Shown: positions 53,463 through 63,655, counted from the stretch's first letter. The stretch: 64,000 bases of DNA from Dorea formicigenerans (GCF_025150245.1 NZ_CP102279.1:3124305-3188304), one strand, 5' to 3'. The notes: generated by a model not told the origin, from the sequence alone. Made by a program: numbers and translations.

Positions 53463-54002
53463 TTATTTTTCAATAATCTCGCTTTTTTCAATCTTTTCTA
53501 TATCATGGAAGATGGCTTTATCCAGTGCCTCCGCCTCTTCCTCAGCAAGCTCTACATAGCTTTCACCTTTTACGATTTCTTTCACATAAGTGTAACATCC
53601 TTCACGACTGTGCATTGCATTGATGATCCAGCCGCTGTCATTTCCATCCAGCATAGCAAGTGCAAAACTCAGTTTTCCACCCATCTCGTTAAATGCATCG
53701 TATTTTACAATTCCGACTTTCTGGTAATTTGTCTCTAATTTACGGTTTAACTCACGGATTTCTGTTCTGTTCTGCTTTGTAAACTTAAGAACCGCCTCTG
53801 CTTCCTCGAATTTATCTTTCAGACTCTGCTCAAGGGATTTTCCATCTTTCCCTTTCATAAATGTTGCATAGCTGTTTTTCAAACGATTGTATTTCATGGT
53901 TACATTTACATATAGTATAAACAAAACTACGAATAGAATCAGCATAAACAGGAAAATAAATGCTGGATCTATCCCCAGTGCATTCAGTATCTTGCTTTCC
54001 AT
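53463..54002 (-). CDS. DUF4446 family membrane-anchored protein
   Basis: A 179-residue protein starting at 54002 (MESKILNALGIDPAFIF), with AAAGGAAG upstream. One N-terminal membrane segment (about 12-34) is followed by a coiled-coil and a beta domain (QKVGIVKYDAFNEMGGKLSFALAML), the DUF4446 pattern. It is regularly found after parB in Clostridia. Function unknown. Confidence 0.85.
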   Translation of the reverse strand: MESKILNALGIDPAFIFLFMLILFVVLFILYVNVTMKYNRLKNSYATFMKGKDGKSLEQSLKDKFEEAEAVLKFTKQNRTEIRELNRKLETNYQKVGIVKYDAFNEMGGKLSFALAMLDGNDSGWIINAMHSREGCYTYVKEIVKGESYVELAEEEAEALDKAIFHDIEKIEKSEIIEK

Positions 54003-54003
54003 A

Positions 54004-54912
54004 TTATTCTTCCTTTCCAATGCTCATAATCATATCGAACATTCGTTCTAATTCCTCATCAGAATAGTATTCTATCTCTATTTTACCTTTTCCATTCCCT
54101 TTAGATGCTATACTAACTTTTGTACCCATAACTTCTTTCATTTTATTTGCAAGGTCTTTATAAATGAAATCATTTACGGTCTTTACTTTTTCTTTTGTCT
54201 TTTTCGGATTTTTGATTTCTTTTACAAGCTTTTCTGTATCACGTACACTTAATTTTTCATCAAATATCCGGTTTGCCAGATTATACTGTTCATCCTTATC
54301 GTCAATTGCAAGTAATGCTCTTGCATGTCCGGTCGAGATCATGTCATCAATAATCATTTGCTGAACACGCTCGTCCAATTTCAGAAGTCGCATAGAGTTT
54401 GTGACTGCAGTTCTGCTTTTTGATACACGCTCGGCCACTTCATCCTGTTTCAGATTAAATTCTTCCAACAATCTCTTAAATGCCATTGCTTCTTCAATTG
54501 GATTTAAGTTTTCTCTCTGGATATTTTCAATTAAACCGATTTCTACTATTTCCTGTTCTGTATACTCTTTTACAATAACAGGGACTTCCTTGACTCCGGC
54601 CTGTTTGGCAGCTCTCCAACGTCTCTCTCCTGCAATAATCTCATAATAATCTTTATTCTTTCTTACAAGAAGCGGTTGCAGTACTCCGAATTGTTTGATC
54701 GAATCTGCCAGTTCAAGAATTGCATCTTCATCAAACTTTTTACGCGGTTGATCTCGATTCGGCTCAACCATATTGATTTTCATCATTTGAATACCCGAAC
54801 CTGACTCAGACTTCCTCTTTTCTTCAGCCGGCTCTTTTGCTAATGGCTTATTTGATTTCTCAGGAATCAGACTATCAAGTCCTTTTCCCAATCCTTTTTT
54901 CTTAACAGCCAT
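54004..54912 (-). CDS. parB: Chromosome partitioning protein ParB/Spo0J
   Basis: A 302-residue CTP-dependent parS-binding clamp. The ParB/sulfiredoxin-like domain has ENxxR-type IENIQRENLNP and GERRWRAAKQAG; the helix-turn-helix is KQDEVAERVSKSRTAVTNSM (about 150-170); the C-terminal dimerisation domain is lysine-rich. It loads at the five parS sites upstream of parA, spreads, and recruits SMC. It lies 17 bases after parA. Confidence 0.97.
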   Translation of the reverse strand: MAVKKKGLGKGLDSLIPEKSNKPLAKEPAEEKRKSESGSGIQMMKINMVEPNRDQPRKKFDEDAILELADSIKQFGVLQPLLVRKNKDYYEIIAGERRWRAAKQAGVKEVPVIVKEYTEQEIVEIGLIENIQRENLNPIEEAMAFKRLLEEFNLKQDEVAERVSKSRTAVTNSMRLLKLDERVQQMIIDDMISTGHARALLAIDDKDEQYNLANRIFDEKLSVRDTEKLVKEIKNPKKTKEKVKTVNDFIYKDLANKMKEVMGTKVSIASKGNGKGKIEIEYYSDEELERMFDMIMSIGKEE

Positions 54913-54929
54913 GGGAACCTCCTTATTTT

Positions 54930-55694
54930 TTATTCTTCTCTTTCGATAACCTCATCAGCCAATCTCATATAGCTTTCTGCTCCTGTTGATTTTGGATCAT
55001 ACTTATTAATTGGCAATCCGTAACTTGGTGCCTCTGCCAGTCGAATATTTCTAGGAATTATAGTTTTATATATATTCTGTTGCAGATTGTCTTTTACATT
55101 CTCAACTACCTGAAGAGACAGATTCGTTCTGGCATCATACATTGTAAATACGACACCTTCTATTTCCAATTTTGAATTCAATCTGTCTTTTACTAATTCA
55201 ACTGTATGTATTAACTGGCTGAGTCCTTCCAATGCATAGTACTCACACTGAATCGGTACAATAACAGAGTCTGCCGTAGTCATAGCATTTATCGTCAGCA
55301 TACTCAAAGATGGTGGACAGTCTATAATTACAAAATCATACTGATCTTTTACCTGATCAATTGCATTTCTAAGAATATATTCTTTATCATCTACACCAAT
55401 CAATTCAATTTCTGCTGCTGACAAATCAATACTGGTCGGAATAATATCAAGATTTTCAAGAACTTCTTTATTAATTACTTCTTTGATATCAACTTCTCCA
55501 ATAATCAGTTCATAAATAGACTTTTCCACAGAATCTTTATCTACACCCAGACCACTGGTGAGATTTCCCTGTGGATCCATATCAACAGCAAGAACCTTTT
55601 TTCCTTTTTCAGCAAGGCAAGCTGCAAGGTTGATAGATGTGGTAGTCTTACCAACTCCGCCTTTCTGATTAGCTACGGCAATAATTCTCCCCAT
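54930..55694 (-). CDS. parA: Chromosome partitioning ATPase ParA/Soj
   Basis: A 254-residue Walker-type ATPase. Deviant Walker A KGGVGKTTTSINLA, Walker B FVIIDCPPSLSML, and MDPQGNLTSGLG. It works with ParB in origin segregation and, as Soj, influences DnaA. The parS array begins 55 bases upstream of the start. Confidence 0.97.
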   Translation of the reverse strand: MGRIIAVANQKGGVGKTTTSINLAACLAEKGKKVLAVDMDPQGNLTSGLGVDKDSVEKSIYELIIGEVDIKEVINKEVLENLDIIPTSIDLSAAEIELIGVDDKEYILRNAIDQVKDQYDFVIIDCPPSLSMLTINAMTTADSVIVPIQCEYYALEGLSQLIHTVELVKDRLNSKLEIEGVVFTMYDARTNLSLQVVENVKDNLQQNIYKTIIPRNIRLAEAPSYGLPINKYDPKSTGAESYMRLADEVIEREE

Positions 55695-55749
55695 ATTATT
55701 AATTCACCTTTCATTCTACATTTCGTTACAAGTTATAGTATACCACAAA

Positions 55750-55765
55750 TGTTTCACGTGAAACA
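55750..55765. promoter_or_regulatory. parS site 1
   Basis: Perfect TGTTTCACGTGAAACA, the canonical Firmicute ParB binding palindrome. Confidence 0.97.
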
Positions 55766-55815
55766 TAGTTTTTTGTCTGAATTTGTGAAAATAAGGATAT
55801 AAGATTCAAGAATTC

Positions 55816-55874
55816 CTCGGCATTCTTGTTGCGAGGTGCGCATCATGCAATTGCATGACATACTTCTACTACGC
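55816..55874. repeat. Dispersed repeat, copy A
   Basis: CTCGGCATTCTTG(T/C)TGCG followed by AGGTGCGCATCATGCAATTG and a CATACTTCTACT segment. About 60 bases recur almost unchanged at 60851-60913, and a degenerate start (CTCGGCATTCTTTTTGC) at about 57406. It contains the palindrome CATGCAATTGCATG. Confidence 0.75.
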
Positions 55875-55931
55875 TCCCATTACTTTTATTCTCGTGTTGA
55901 GAGTAACGAATCTGTGCTTTACTCTTTTTAA

Positions 55932-55947
55932 TGTTTCACGTGAAACA
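55932..55947. promoter_or_regulatory. parS site 2
   Basis: Perfect TGTTTCACGTGAAACA. Confidence 0.97.
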
Positions 55948-55989
55948 TATTATATATGTAAGAGCAGTGGCTAATATATAATAGAAAAA

Positions 55990-56120
55990 GGACTTTTTTC
56001 AAACATTGGTTGTTTTTCATTGTGAGTATAGTTTTATAGAAAAAATTACTATTTGAATCTCCTTGAGACGAATTTGTTTTTGATATAATCATATACGACT
56101 TAACACTGAATTGAAATGAA
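55990..56120. repeat. Palindromic repeat unit 1
   Basis: Most diverged of three similar units of about 130-145 bases. It shares TTCAAACATTGGTTGTTTTTC, a central CTCCTTGAGACG, and TTTGATATAAT with units 2 and 3. The palindrome is imperfect. Confidence 0.6.
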
Positions 56121-56145
56121 TATTCTTATCTTTACTTCTTTTCAA

Positions 56146-56161
56146 TGTTTCACGTGAAACA
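56146..56161. promoter_or_regulatory. parS site 3
   Basis: Perfect TGTTTCACGTGAAACA. Confidence 0.97.
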
Positions 56162-56178
56162 TATTTATATAAAAGAGA

Positions 56179-56312
56179 GTTCTCAAACTTAGGTTGTTTT
56201 TTTAATTCATTACAAGTATAGTGTTATATCAAAAATTATCGTCTGAGTCTCTTTGAGACGAATTTAATTTTGATATAATTTATACAACGCACCAATGAAT
56301 TAAGATGGACGT
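56179..56312. repeat. Palindromic repeat unit 2
   Basis: Long imperfect inverted repeat: CTCAAAC at the left edge, AATTCATT pairing with AATGAATT, TATCAAAAATTA pairing with TAATTTTGATA, and a central hairpin GTCTC-TTT-GAGAC. Similar in sequence to unit 3. Confidence 0.7.
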
Positions 56313-56333
56313 TCTTATCTTTACTTCTTTTCA

Positions 56334-56349
56334 TGTTTCACGTGAAACA
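56334..56349. promoter_or_regulatory. parS site 4
   Basis: Perfect TGTTTCACGTGAAACA. Confidence 0.97.
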
Positions 56350-56395
56350 TATTTTTATATAGAAAATAGTTGTGAATATGAAATAGAAAAAGAGA

Positions 56396-56539
56396 GTCCT
56401 CAAACTTAGGTTGTTTTTCAATTCATTGCGAGTATAGTTTTATATCAAAAATTACTGTTTGAGTCTCTTTGAGACGAGTTTAATTTTTGATATAATAATA
56501 TACGACGCAGCAATGAATTGAAATGACCTGTTTGAGGAC
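56396..56539. repeat. Palindromic repeat unit 3
   Basis: Best preserved unit, 144 bases: GTCCTCAAAC at the left end is complementary to GTTTGAGGAC at the right end; CAATTCATTGC pairs with GCAATGAATTG; TTATATCAAAAATTA pairs with TAATTTTTGATATAA; the centre is GTCTC-TTT-GAGAC. It is followed by CGCCCTTTTTCT. It would fold as one long hairpin in RNA or a cruciform in DNA. Confidence 0.8.
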
Positions 56540-56577
56540 GCCCTTTTTCTATCAATCAATCCATATTTTTTATTTAA

Positions 56578-56593
56578 TGTTTCACGTGAAACA
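56578..56593. promoter_or_regulatory. parS site 5
   Basis: Perfect TGTTTCACGTGAAACA, overlapping the region just after the rsmG stop codon. Confidence 0.97.
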
Positions 56594-56601
56594 TCTCAAT
56601 C

Positions 56602-57321
56602 TTATAATGGTTCTTTCGCCGGCAAGCCTGCTTTTCGTGGATATTTCTTTGCAGTATTCTTGTTCTTCTTTATTTTTACAAATGATCTTCCGATATCTGT
56701 ATCTGGCAACTGGAATTTTACCACTTCTTCGATTTTTCCACCTAATATTTGTACTGCTTTTTTTGAGTTGTTTAACTCTTCATCAATTTCTCCGGATTTA
56801 TAAGGTATAAAACATCCACCTACTTTTACATAAGGAAGACAATATTCTGATAAAGTCGCCAGATTTGCTACTGCACGGGAAACACACAGATCATATTGTT
56901 CACGGTAATCTTCTTTCTTCGAAAAGTCCTCTGCTCTTCCGTGTATTGTTTCTATATTTTCCAGCTCAAGTTCATCTATAACAGCATTTAAGAACTTAAT
57001 TCGCTTGTTCAATGAATCTAATAATGTGATTTTTATCTCTGGGAATACTATTTTTAGTGGAATACCCGGAAATCCTGCTCCAGTTCCTACGTCAATAATA
57101 GTCGTTACATTATCAAATCCATTTACTTTTACAATAGACAAGCTATCCACAAAATGTTTCATAACTACCTCATCATATTCTGTAATTCCTGTGAGGTTCA
57201 TAACCTTATTCCACTCTACAAGCATTTCATAGAATTTGATGAACTGAGATACCTGTTTATCCGTAAGTTCTACAGATATCATTTTCATGTTTTCGATTAA
57301 TCTCTGTTCTTTATTTTTCAT
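56602..57321 (-). CDS. rsmG: 16S rRNA m7G527 methyltransferase
   Basis: A 239-residue SAM-dependent methyltransferase (RsmG/GidB) that modifies G527 of 16S rRNA. Motif I is DVGTGAGFPGIPLKI, followed by LDSLNKRIKFLN and a VSRAVANLATL segment. Standard length. It is downstream of mnmG in the usual origin-proximal order, with a 135-base gap, and the parS array follows it. Confidence 0.97.
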   Translation of the reverse strand: MKNKEQRLIENMKMISVELTDKQVSQFIKFYEMLVEWNKVMNLTGITEYDEVVMKHFVDSLSIVKVNGFDNVTTIIDVGTGAGFPGIPLKIVFPEIKITLLDSLNKRIKFLNAVIDELELENIETIHGRAEDFSKKEDYREQYDLCVSRAVANLATLSEYCLPYVKVGGCFIPYKSGEIDEELNNSKKAVQILGGKIEEVVKFQLPDTDIGRSFVKIKKNKNTAKKYPRKAGLPAKEPL

Positions 57322-57456
57322 ATCCGTTCCTAACTATTTTCATTTTTCTATATTCTTCTATTTATCCATATTAATTCAGTTCTTCATATATTAATTAAAA
57401 AATATTCTCGGCATTCTTTTTGCAAAATACGCACAATATACTAATCTCGAATTATT

Positions 57457-59379
57457 TTACCTGCCGCCTAGATATACAAGTAATACAGATATATCTGCAG
57501 GTGATACTCCGGAAATTCTAGAAGCCTGTCCAATAGAAACCGGACGGAATTCTTTTAATTTTTGAACTGCTTCGATTCTAAGACTCTTCACCTGATCATA
57601 ATCTATATTTTCTGGTATTTTCTTATTTTCAAGTTTTTTGAACTGTTCTACCTGTTTTTTCTGGCGTTTAATATATCCATCATATTTAATTGATATATTT
57701 ACCTGCTCAGAGACTTCTTCTGACAAATCTTTTGGAAATTCCGGTCTTGCCTCATCGATTGTAGTAAGTACCTGATAAGTTAATTCCGGTCTTCTGATAA
57801 GTTCTGCCAGTGAAATTCCGGAATTTAACGGTGTGCTTTGGTACTGCGCAAGTAAATTCTGAACCTTTTCACTTGTTCCTACATGCACATGCTCCACACG
57901 TGATACTTCTTCTTCAATCAGTTTTTCTTTTAATTTTAACCGTTCATATCTATCCTGTGAAATTAATCCGATCTCGTATCCTATCTCCGTCAGTCTTTGA
58001 TCTGCATTATCTTGTCTTAGAAGTAACCGGTATTCTGCTCTGGATGTCATCATACGATATGGTTCATGACTTTCTTTTGTCACCAGATCATCAATCAAAA
58101 CGCCAATATATGCCTGAGATCGATCCAGTACAACTGCTTCTTTTTTCTGAAGCTTTCTTGCTGCATTGATACCTGCAATCAATCCCTGGCATGCAGCTTC
58201 TTCATAACCGGAACTTCCATTGAACTGTCCTCCGCTAAATAACCCTTCAATCTCTCTGAATTCCAGTGATGGCTTTAACTGTCTTGCATCTATACAATCG
58301 TACTCAATTGCATATGCATTTCTTACAATCTTGGCATGTTCCAGACCTGCAACAGATCTATACATATCATACTGGACATCCTCCGGTAAAGAACTGGACA
58401 TACCTCCGATGTACATTTCATTTGTATCAATTCCTTCAGGCTCTATAAATACCTGATGTCTGTTCTTGTCCGCAAATCTTACTACTTTATCCTCAATAGA
58501 TGGACAATATCTCGGTCCTGTTCCTTCTATCATTCCGGAATATAATGGAGAACGATCCAGATTATTACGGATAATCTCATGTGTCTTTTCGTTAGTGTAG
58601 GTTAACCAGCATGGCACCTGGTCAATCTGAATATCATCCGGATTAGTGGTAAATGAAAATGGTGTGATTCTTTCATCACCATACTGCGCTTCCATTTTAT
58701 TAAAATCTATAGATCTTTTATCGATTCTTGCCGGAGTTCCTGTCTTAAAACGGTACATGTTAATTCCAAGATTCTTCAGACATTCTGTCAGATGATTTGC
58801 AGCCTGCAAACCATTCGGACCGGTTGCATTACTGACTTCACCATATACACATCTCGCACGGAGATATGTTCCGGTACACAATACGACTGCTTTTACTCGA
58901 TATATACCCCCAGAGAGTATCTGAACACCAATTACTTTTTTCTTCCCACTTTCACAGACTTCTTCAGTCAGGATATTTACCACTTCCGTCTGTCTGACAT
59001 CCAGATTTTCCTGGTTTTCCAGCACTCTCCTCATTGTTCTGCTGTACTGTTCCTTATCTGCCTGGGCACGCAGTGAATGTACTGCCGGTCCTTTTGATTG
59101 ATTCAACATCTTTGACTGAATAAATGTCTTATCAATGACCTTGCCCATCTCACCGCCAAGAGCGTCAACTTCTTTGACAAGATGTCCTTTTGAACTTCCT
59201 CCAATATTCGGATTACAAGGCATCATGGCAATACTCTCCACGCTGACGGTAAATACTACTGTCTTAAATCCCATTCTTGCAGCCGCCAGAGCTGCCTCAC
59301 AGCCTGCATGTCCTGCTCCAATTACTGCAATATCATATTCGTCTTTATTTTCCCATACAGAATTTGCTGAATATTTCAT
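57457..59379 (-). CDS. mnmG: tRNA uridine-5-carboxymethylaminomethyl synthase MnmG
   Basis: A 640-residue FAD protein that with MnmE modifies wobble uridine 34 of certain tRNAs. The dinucleotide-binding motif is [19 protein letters not shown]; other signatures are [16 protein letters not shown] and [18 protein letters not shown]. Full length. It overlaps the 3' end of mnmE by 35 bases; the ATG at 59379 is the only start that keeps the N-terminus. Confidence 0.98.
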   Translation of the reverse strand: MKYSANSVWENKDEYDIAVIGAGHAGCEAALAAARMGFKTVVFTVSVESIAMMPCNPNIGGSSKGHLVKEVDALGGEMGKVIDKTFIQSKMLNQSKGPAVHSLRAQADKEQYSRTMRRVLENQENLDVRQTEVVNILTEEVCESGKKKVIGVQILSGGIYRVKAVVLCTGTYLRARCVYGEVSNATGPNGLQAANHLTECLKNLGINMYRFKTGTPARIDKRSIDFNKMEAQYGDERITPFSFTTNPDDIQIDQVPCWLTYTNEKTHEIIRNNLDRSPLYSGMIEGTGPRYCPSIEDKVVRFADKNRHQVFIEPEGIDTNEMYIGGMSSSLPEDVQYDMYRSVAGLEHAKIVRNAYAIEYDCIDARQLKPSLEFREIEGLFSGGQFNGSSGYEEAACQGLIAGINAARKLQKKEAVVLDRSQAYIGVLIDDLVTKESHEPYRMMTSRAEYRLLLRQDNADQRLTEIGYEIGLISQDRYERLKLKEKLIEEEVSRVEHVHVGTSEKVQNLLAQYQSTPLNSGISLAELIRRPELTYQVLTTIDEARPEFPKDLSEEVSEQVNISIKYDGYIKRQKKQVEQFKKLENKKIPENIDYDQVKSLRIEAVQKLKEFRPVSIGQASRISGVSPADISVLLVYLGGR

Positions 59380-60757
59380 TGACCAAATCTTCTCCTATCG
59401 TCTCTCCGGTTATACTTCCAAGTTCTTCGTAGGCATCCATCAGATCAATAGAATAAAAATCTTCCGGCATACCCATATCTATGCTTTCTTTTACCTTTTT
59501 TAATGCCTCATAAGCATTGTTCAATGCTGTTTTATGTCGCACATTTGTAATATAAATTTCATCGTTAAAAGATATTTTTCCTTCAAAAAACATCTCTTTC
59601 AATGTCTGTTCCAATTCACTGATCCCCTGCCCGTTTTTCGCAGATATCTCTATAATTGCAGGAAAAATATCACAACTTTCTAACTGATTAATCTCGGAAT
59701 ATTTCTTCTTTATCTCGTCTTTTCCAAGAATTGTATTAAGATCCGCTTTATTTAACAGAATAATAGCTTTTCTACCATAGATCATACGCATAATATCATC
59801 GTCATTCTCATCCAGTGGCGCTGAAGCATCAATGACATACATGATAAGGTCGGCATCCTTTGCATTTTCCTTTGCACGGTCTACACCAATCTTCTCTACC
59901 ACATCCTCGGTATCACGGATTCCTGCTGTGTCTACGATATTTAATGAGATTCCCTGCAGATTCATATGCTCTTCCAGTACATCTCTCGTTGTTCCGGCAA
60001 TCTCAGTTACAATTGCACGCTCTTCACCTAATAACACATTTAACAGGGAAGATTTTCCGGCATTTGGCTTTCCTACGATGACTGTCTTAATTCCTTCTTT
60101 GATCATTCTTCCATCATCACAAGTGGATAATAAATGTTTCAAGCTCTTCATATGATCTTCCACGACAACTTCAAGCTTCTCGCCATAACCGTCCACACTG
60201 ATGTGTTCCGGATCGTCTAGTGCTGTCTCGATAAATGCTGTATGATACAGAATTTCTTCACGTATTTTTTGGATCTCTTTTTTTATATTCCCCTTCAACT
60301 GGCTGACGGAACTTCGAAGTGCATACTCATTTTTTGAAGAAATGAGATCTCCTACCGCCTCTGCCTGGGACAGATCCATCTTTCCATTTAAAAATGCGCG
60401 CTTTGTAAATTCGCCTGGATCTGCAGGTCTTGCGCCATATTTTATCACCGTCTCCAAAATTCTTCGCACAACATACACACCACCATGGCAATTGATTTCC
60501 ACAGTATCTTCTCCTGTATAGCTGTGCGGTCCACGCATCAGCATCACAAGCACTTCATCAATCGTATCTTCTCCGTCTACAATATACCCGTAGTGAATGG
60601 TATGCGTAGGCTGTTTTGACAGCTTTTTTTCATTTTTCCCTTTATATATGCGCTCTGCAATCTCGACAGCTTCTTCTCCACTCATTCTGACAATTCCAAT
60701 TCCGGAATTACTCATGGCGGTAGATATGGCTGCGATTGTGCCAGACTCATTTCTCAT
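59345..60757 (-). CDS. mnmE: tRNA modification GTPase MnmE
   Basis: A 470-residue protein: N-terminal folate-binding domain, helical domain, and inserted G domain with [12 protein letters not shown] (G1), [10 protein letters not shown] (G3) and NKAD (G4). It ends with the expected CMGK (CxGK). Works as a complex with MnmG, whose gene overlaps. Preceded by the dispersed repeat copy B. Confidence 0.98.
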   Translation of the reverse strand: MRNESGTIAAISTAMSNSGIGIVRMSGEEAVEIAERIYKGKNEKKLSKQPTHTIHYGYIVDGEDTIDEVLVMLMRGPHSYTGEDTVEINCHGGVYVVRRILETVIKYGARPADPGEFTKRAFLNGKMDLSQAEAVGDLISSKNEYALRSSVSQLKGNIKKEIQKIREEILYHTAFIETALDDPEHISVDGYGEKLEVVVEDHMKSLKHLLSTCDDGRMIKEGIKTVIVGKPNAGKSSLLNVLLGEERAIVTEIAGTTRDVLEEHMNLQGISLNIVDTAGIRDTEDVVEKIGVDRAKENAKDADLIMYVIDASAPLDENDDDIMRMIYGRKAIILLNKADLNTILGKDEIKKKYSEINQLESCDIFPAIIEISAKNGQGISELEQTLKEMFFEGKISFNDEIYITNVRHKTALNNAYEALKKVKESIDMGMPEDFYSIDLMDAYEELGSITGETIGEDLVNEIFSKFCMGK

Positions 60758-61026
60758 TCTATATCCTCCCTGTTATTTTCACCTGTACACATGATGCCTT
60801 ACGAACTGCTTCGTGCTGTGCACTCTCGCACTTCTTTACCTCATTAAAGAATGCCTCGGCATTCTTGCTGCGAGGTGTGCTTCATGCAATTGCATGACAT
60901 ACTTCTACTGCGCACCTCTGCAAGTCTACACTCCGTTTCGGTCGGCGCAAAACCATTGTCCACCGGACGATGTGCGCCCTGCCGGAGGCTATATCGTAGA
61001 ATTATCCTGGCATCATTATTTTATTG
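60758..61026. other. Jag-mnmE intergenic region
   Basis: Contains no gene. It holds dispersed repeat copy B (60851-60913) and GC-richer sequence around 60935-61000 with no recognised function. The jag terminator lies at its right edge. Confidence 0.5.
60851..60913. repeat. Dispersed repeat, copy B
   Basis: Nearly identical to 55816-55874. It begins with the hairpin GAATGCC-tc-GGCATTC and includes CATGCAATTGCATG and ACATACTTCTACTGCGC. Confidence 0.75.
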
Positions 61027-61061
61027 TACAAAAAAGCAGAGGTTTTTTAAACCCCTGCTTT
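61027..61061 (-). terminator. Rho-independent terminator after jag
   Basis: On the minus strand AAAGCAGGGGTTT pairs with AACCTCTGCTTT and is followed by TTTTGT. It ends the rpmH-to-jag operon just after the jag stop codon. Confidence 0.88.
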
Positions 61062-61074
61062 GTAATTTTATCTT

Positions 61075-61956
61075 CTATTTGTCGTATTTCTCGTAATTAT
61101 GAGAGCCACCGGATCTTCTTGCCAGTGTTACAACGACTTTTCTGTAAGGCTCTTCACCTTCACTGTGTGTAGATACAGCCGGATCAGACTGCAGTGCTGA
61201 GTGAATGATTCTTCTCTCATATGGATTCATTGGCTCAAGTGCAACTGTTCTTCTTGTTCTCTTTACCTTGCTTGCAATGTTCTTTGCAAGATTCTCAAGA
61301 GTCTCTTTTCTTCTTCTTCTATAATCCTCTGTGTCAAGTTTTACACGAACGTATCCATCCTGCATCTTGTTAGCTACACGATTGGTAAGATACTGAAGAG
61401 AATCCAGTGTCTGTCCTCTCTTACCGATCAGGATACCCATGTTCTTACCTTCCATAGTGATGCTCAGTGCACCTTCCTCATCAACTGTAGAAGTAACCTT
61501 TACCTCTTCCATATTCATGGCATTCAGAACATCTTCTACAAATTTCTCACAAGCTTCAATTGTAGCCGGCTCAACTTTTGCAAGTTCTGTCTCTTCTCTT
61601 ACTTCTTTTTTCGGAGCTTTTTTGAAATCTTTCTCTTTCTTATGCTCTTTCTTAAATTCATTCTTAGTCTCAGTTTTTACTGGTTCTTTTTTCTCTGCAT
61701 GCTCTGTCTTCTCAACTTTTGCTGCCTTCTCGACCTTTACAGGTTTCTCTTCTTTTTTCTCAGCTTTTACTTCGACTACAGGCTCTTCTTTTCTGCGGGC
61801 TTTGATAACGGCCTGTTTTCTACCGAATCCAAGGAAACCATCGCTTCCTTTTTCGATAACTTCATAATCAAGACGATCACTTGTTACTTCTAACTGAACT
61901 AACGCTTCTGTAATCGCATCATCAAGATTCTTTGCTGTTACAGTAATGTAATCCAT
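61075..61956 (-). CDS. jag: Jag/KhpB RNA-binding protein
   Basis: A 293-residue protein. The Jag_N domain (about 1-52: DYITVTAKNLDDAITEAL, DGFLGFGRKQAVI) is followed by a long lysine/glutamate-rich linker, a KH domain around 165-215 (GKNMGILIGKRGQTLDSLQYL) and an R3H domain (YRRRRKETLENLAKNIASK). It binds RNA and is linked to cell elongation and division in related bacteria. It follows yidC by 14 bases. Confidence 0.95.
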   Translation of the reverse strand: MDYITVTAKNLDDAITEALVQLEVTSDRLDYEVIEKGSDGFLGFGRKQAVIKARRKEEPVVEVKAEKKEEKPVKVEKAAKVEKTEHAEKKEPVKTETKNEFKKEHKKEKDFKKAPKKEVREETELAKVEPATIEACEKFVEDVLNAMNMEEVKVTSTVDEEGALSITMEGKNMGILIGKRGQTLDSLQYLTNRVANKMQDGYVRVKLDTEDYRRRRKETLENLAKNIASKVKRTRRTVALEPMNPYERRIIHSALQSDPAVSTHSEGEEPYRKVVVTLARRSGGSHNYEKYDK

Positions 61957-61970
61957 GAATATATGCCCCC

Positions 61971-63032
61971 TTACTTATTCTCATTAAAATTCTTAACCAT
62001 GTTGGCTTTTGAAGCAAGACTTCCCGGTTTCGCATTTGCTCTTGCTTTTTCGAGTTTTTCTTCTCTTTCTTTATCAGACATAGAAGAACTCTGTGTTGCA
62101 GAAGATTTGATGCTCTTTGTATTTGTCTGAGCCATAGCGTTGATCTTCTCTGCTTTTTCGCCACGTTTTTCTTTCTTCTTCTGCGCTTTTTCTTTATTCT
62201 TCTCGATCATGTCATCCACTGATATCTTACTGAGATGTTTGTTGATAAATACCTGCTGAACCATACGTACGATTGCACTGACGATCCAGTAGATACCGAT
62301 ACCAGTCGGTAATGTAAATACCATAACCAGTGAGAACAGAGGCATTGTCATATTCATAGTTCTCATTGTTGCTGCTGTCGGGTCATCTTTATCTGCCGGT
62401 CTGTTAGAACCATTTACTGCCATAGACAGTTTCATATTCAGATACTGTGTAAATGCAGATAATACCGGAAGTAAAATTGCTGTGATAACCAGCGCTGCCG
62501 CTGAATATCCCATTGTCTCTCCGCTTTTTGCCATGCTAAGCATGTTACCCGGAGTGATTGTCATATCCGGAATTGTGAGAAACTTATTTGCCTGAGCTGT
62601 AATATTTGGTACGTAATCAGAAATACTGTAAATGACCGGATACAATGCGAACAAAAACGGCATCTGGATCAGTAACGGAAGGCATCCTCCCATCATGGAT
62701 ACGCCATACTTGTCATACACCTGCTGTATCTCTTCCTGCTGTTTCAGCATTGAAGCCTGATCTTTTTTGTTCTTGTACTTTTTCTGGATAGCCATGACTT
62801 CCGGCTGTACAACGGCCTGCATCTTAGATGATCTCTGCTGATTAATTGTCATCGGCAGCATCAGGGTATATACAAGAATCGTATACAGGATAATAGATAT
62901 ACCAACCAGACCGGTGTCACTTGGAAGTGCGCCATCTAACATCGTATAGATAAAATTCATGACTTTACCTAATACCCAGCAGATCTGTCCGACAATCGGC
63001 CAATTTGCTGCACTTAGTAAACTTCCTACCAT
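61971..63032 (-). CDS. yidC: Membrane protein insertase YidC/SpoIIIJ
   Basis: A 353-residue insertase starting at 63032 (MVGSLLSAANWPIVGQIC); GGAGG at 63040 fits this ATG and overlaps an earlier in-frame ATG. Five membrane segments with SSKMQAVVQPEVMAIQKKY, GVSMMGGCLPLLIQMP and TGIGIYWIVSAIVRMVQQ. The C-terminal 80 residues are lysine-rich and may contact ribosomes. Confidence 0.96.
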   Translation of the reverse strand: MVGSLLSAANWPIVGQICWVLGKVMNFIYTMLDGALPSDTGLVGISIILYTILVYTLMLPMTINQQRSSKMQAVVQPEVMAIQKKYKNKKDQASMLKQQEEIQQVYDKYGVSMMGGCLPLLIQMPFLFALYPVIYSISDYVPNITAQANKFLTIPDMTITPGNMLSMAKSGETMGYSAAALVITAILLPVLSAFTQYLNMKLSMAVNGSNRPADKDDPTAATMRTMNMTMPLFSLVMVFTLPTGIGIYWIVSAIVRMVQQVFINKHLSKISVDDMIEKNKEKAQKKKEKRGEKAEKINAMAQTNTKSIKSSATQSSSMSDKEREEKLEKARANAKPGSLASKANMVKNFNENK

Positions 63033-63065
63033 CTCTTTTTCCTCCATCGGATTTTGTAATTCTTT

Positions 63066-63278
63066 TTAAGGAACAGGGTCATATCCTCCTTTTGAAAAAG
63101 GATTGCAACGCAAGATTCTCCAGGCAGCAAGAAGGCCTCCCTTAAAGGCCCCGTACTTTTCAATTGCTTCTATCGCATATCTGGAACAGGTCGGATAATA
63201 CTTACAGGAAGAATATCCCTTTGCTCCTGATAAATACTTTTGATAGAATCTGATGATACCAAGCAGAATCTTTTTCAT
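63066..63278 (-). CDS. yidD: Membrane protein insertion efficiency factor YidD
   Basis: A 70-residue protein ([17 protein letters not shown]) with the family's [15 protein letters not shown] and [15 protein letters not shown]. It assists YidC-dependent insertion. GTG at 63281 and ATG at 63278 are adjacent; I take the ATG. It sits 7 bases after rnpA. Confidence 0.95.
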   Translation of the reverse strand: MKKILLGIIRFYQKYLSGAKGYSSCKYYPTCSRYAIEAIEKYGAFKGGLLAAWRILRCNPFSKGGYDPVP

Positions 63279-63285
63279 CACGCAA

Positions 63286-63624
63286 TTACCCCTTATATAT
63301 ATTATGAAGACGTGCCAGGTGGATCAGTGCGCTCTCTATGTCGCGGTAATTCTTACCCTTAGCTGCACCTCTTGCGATAACTACGATATCGCGCCCACTG
63401 CTGAACATGTCTTCTTGTAGCCGGTAACTCTCTCGGATCAACCTAGTTAATCGGTGTCTTACGATACTGTTTCCCACTTTTTTACTTACAGATATTCCCA
63501 ATCGATTACCTTCCGTCTGATTCTCCAGTACATACATGACAAGATACTTGTTCGCATAAGAACTTCCTTTTTTATATACATGTTGAAAATCCTTATGTTT
63601 TTTCAATGATTCGGAATATTTCAT
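63286..63624 (-). CDS. rnpA: Ribonuclease P protein component
   Basis: A 112-residue basic protein that assists RNase P RNA in 5' processing of tRNA. The RNR motif region is [17 protein letters not shown], preceded by [10 protein letters not shown]. Standard length and position after rpmH. Confidence 0.97.
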   Translation of the reverse strand: MKYSESLKKHKDFQHVYKKGSSYANKYLVMYVLENQTEGNRLGISVSKKVGNSIVRHRLTRLIRESYRLQEDMFSSGRDIVVIARGAAKGKNYRDIESALIHLARLHNIYKG

Positions 63625-63655
63625 GCTTTAATCTCCTATTTTTTGAAAGAAGAAA

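Noticed and set aside
56101..56600. Possible CRISPR array from repeated units near parS
   Set aside because: The repeats are over 130 bases and palindromic, the short repeats are parS, and there are no cas genes or regular spacers.
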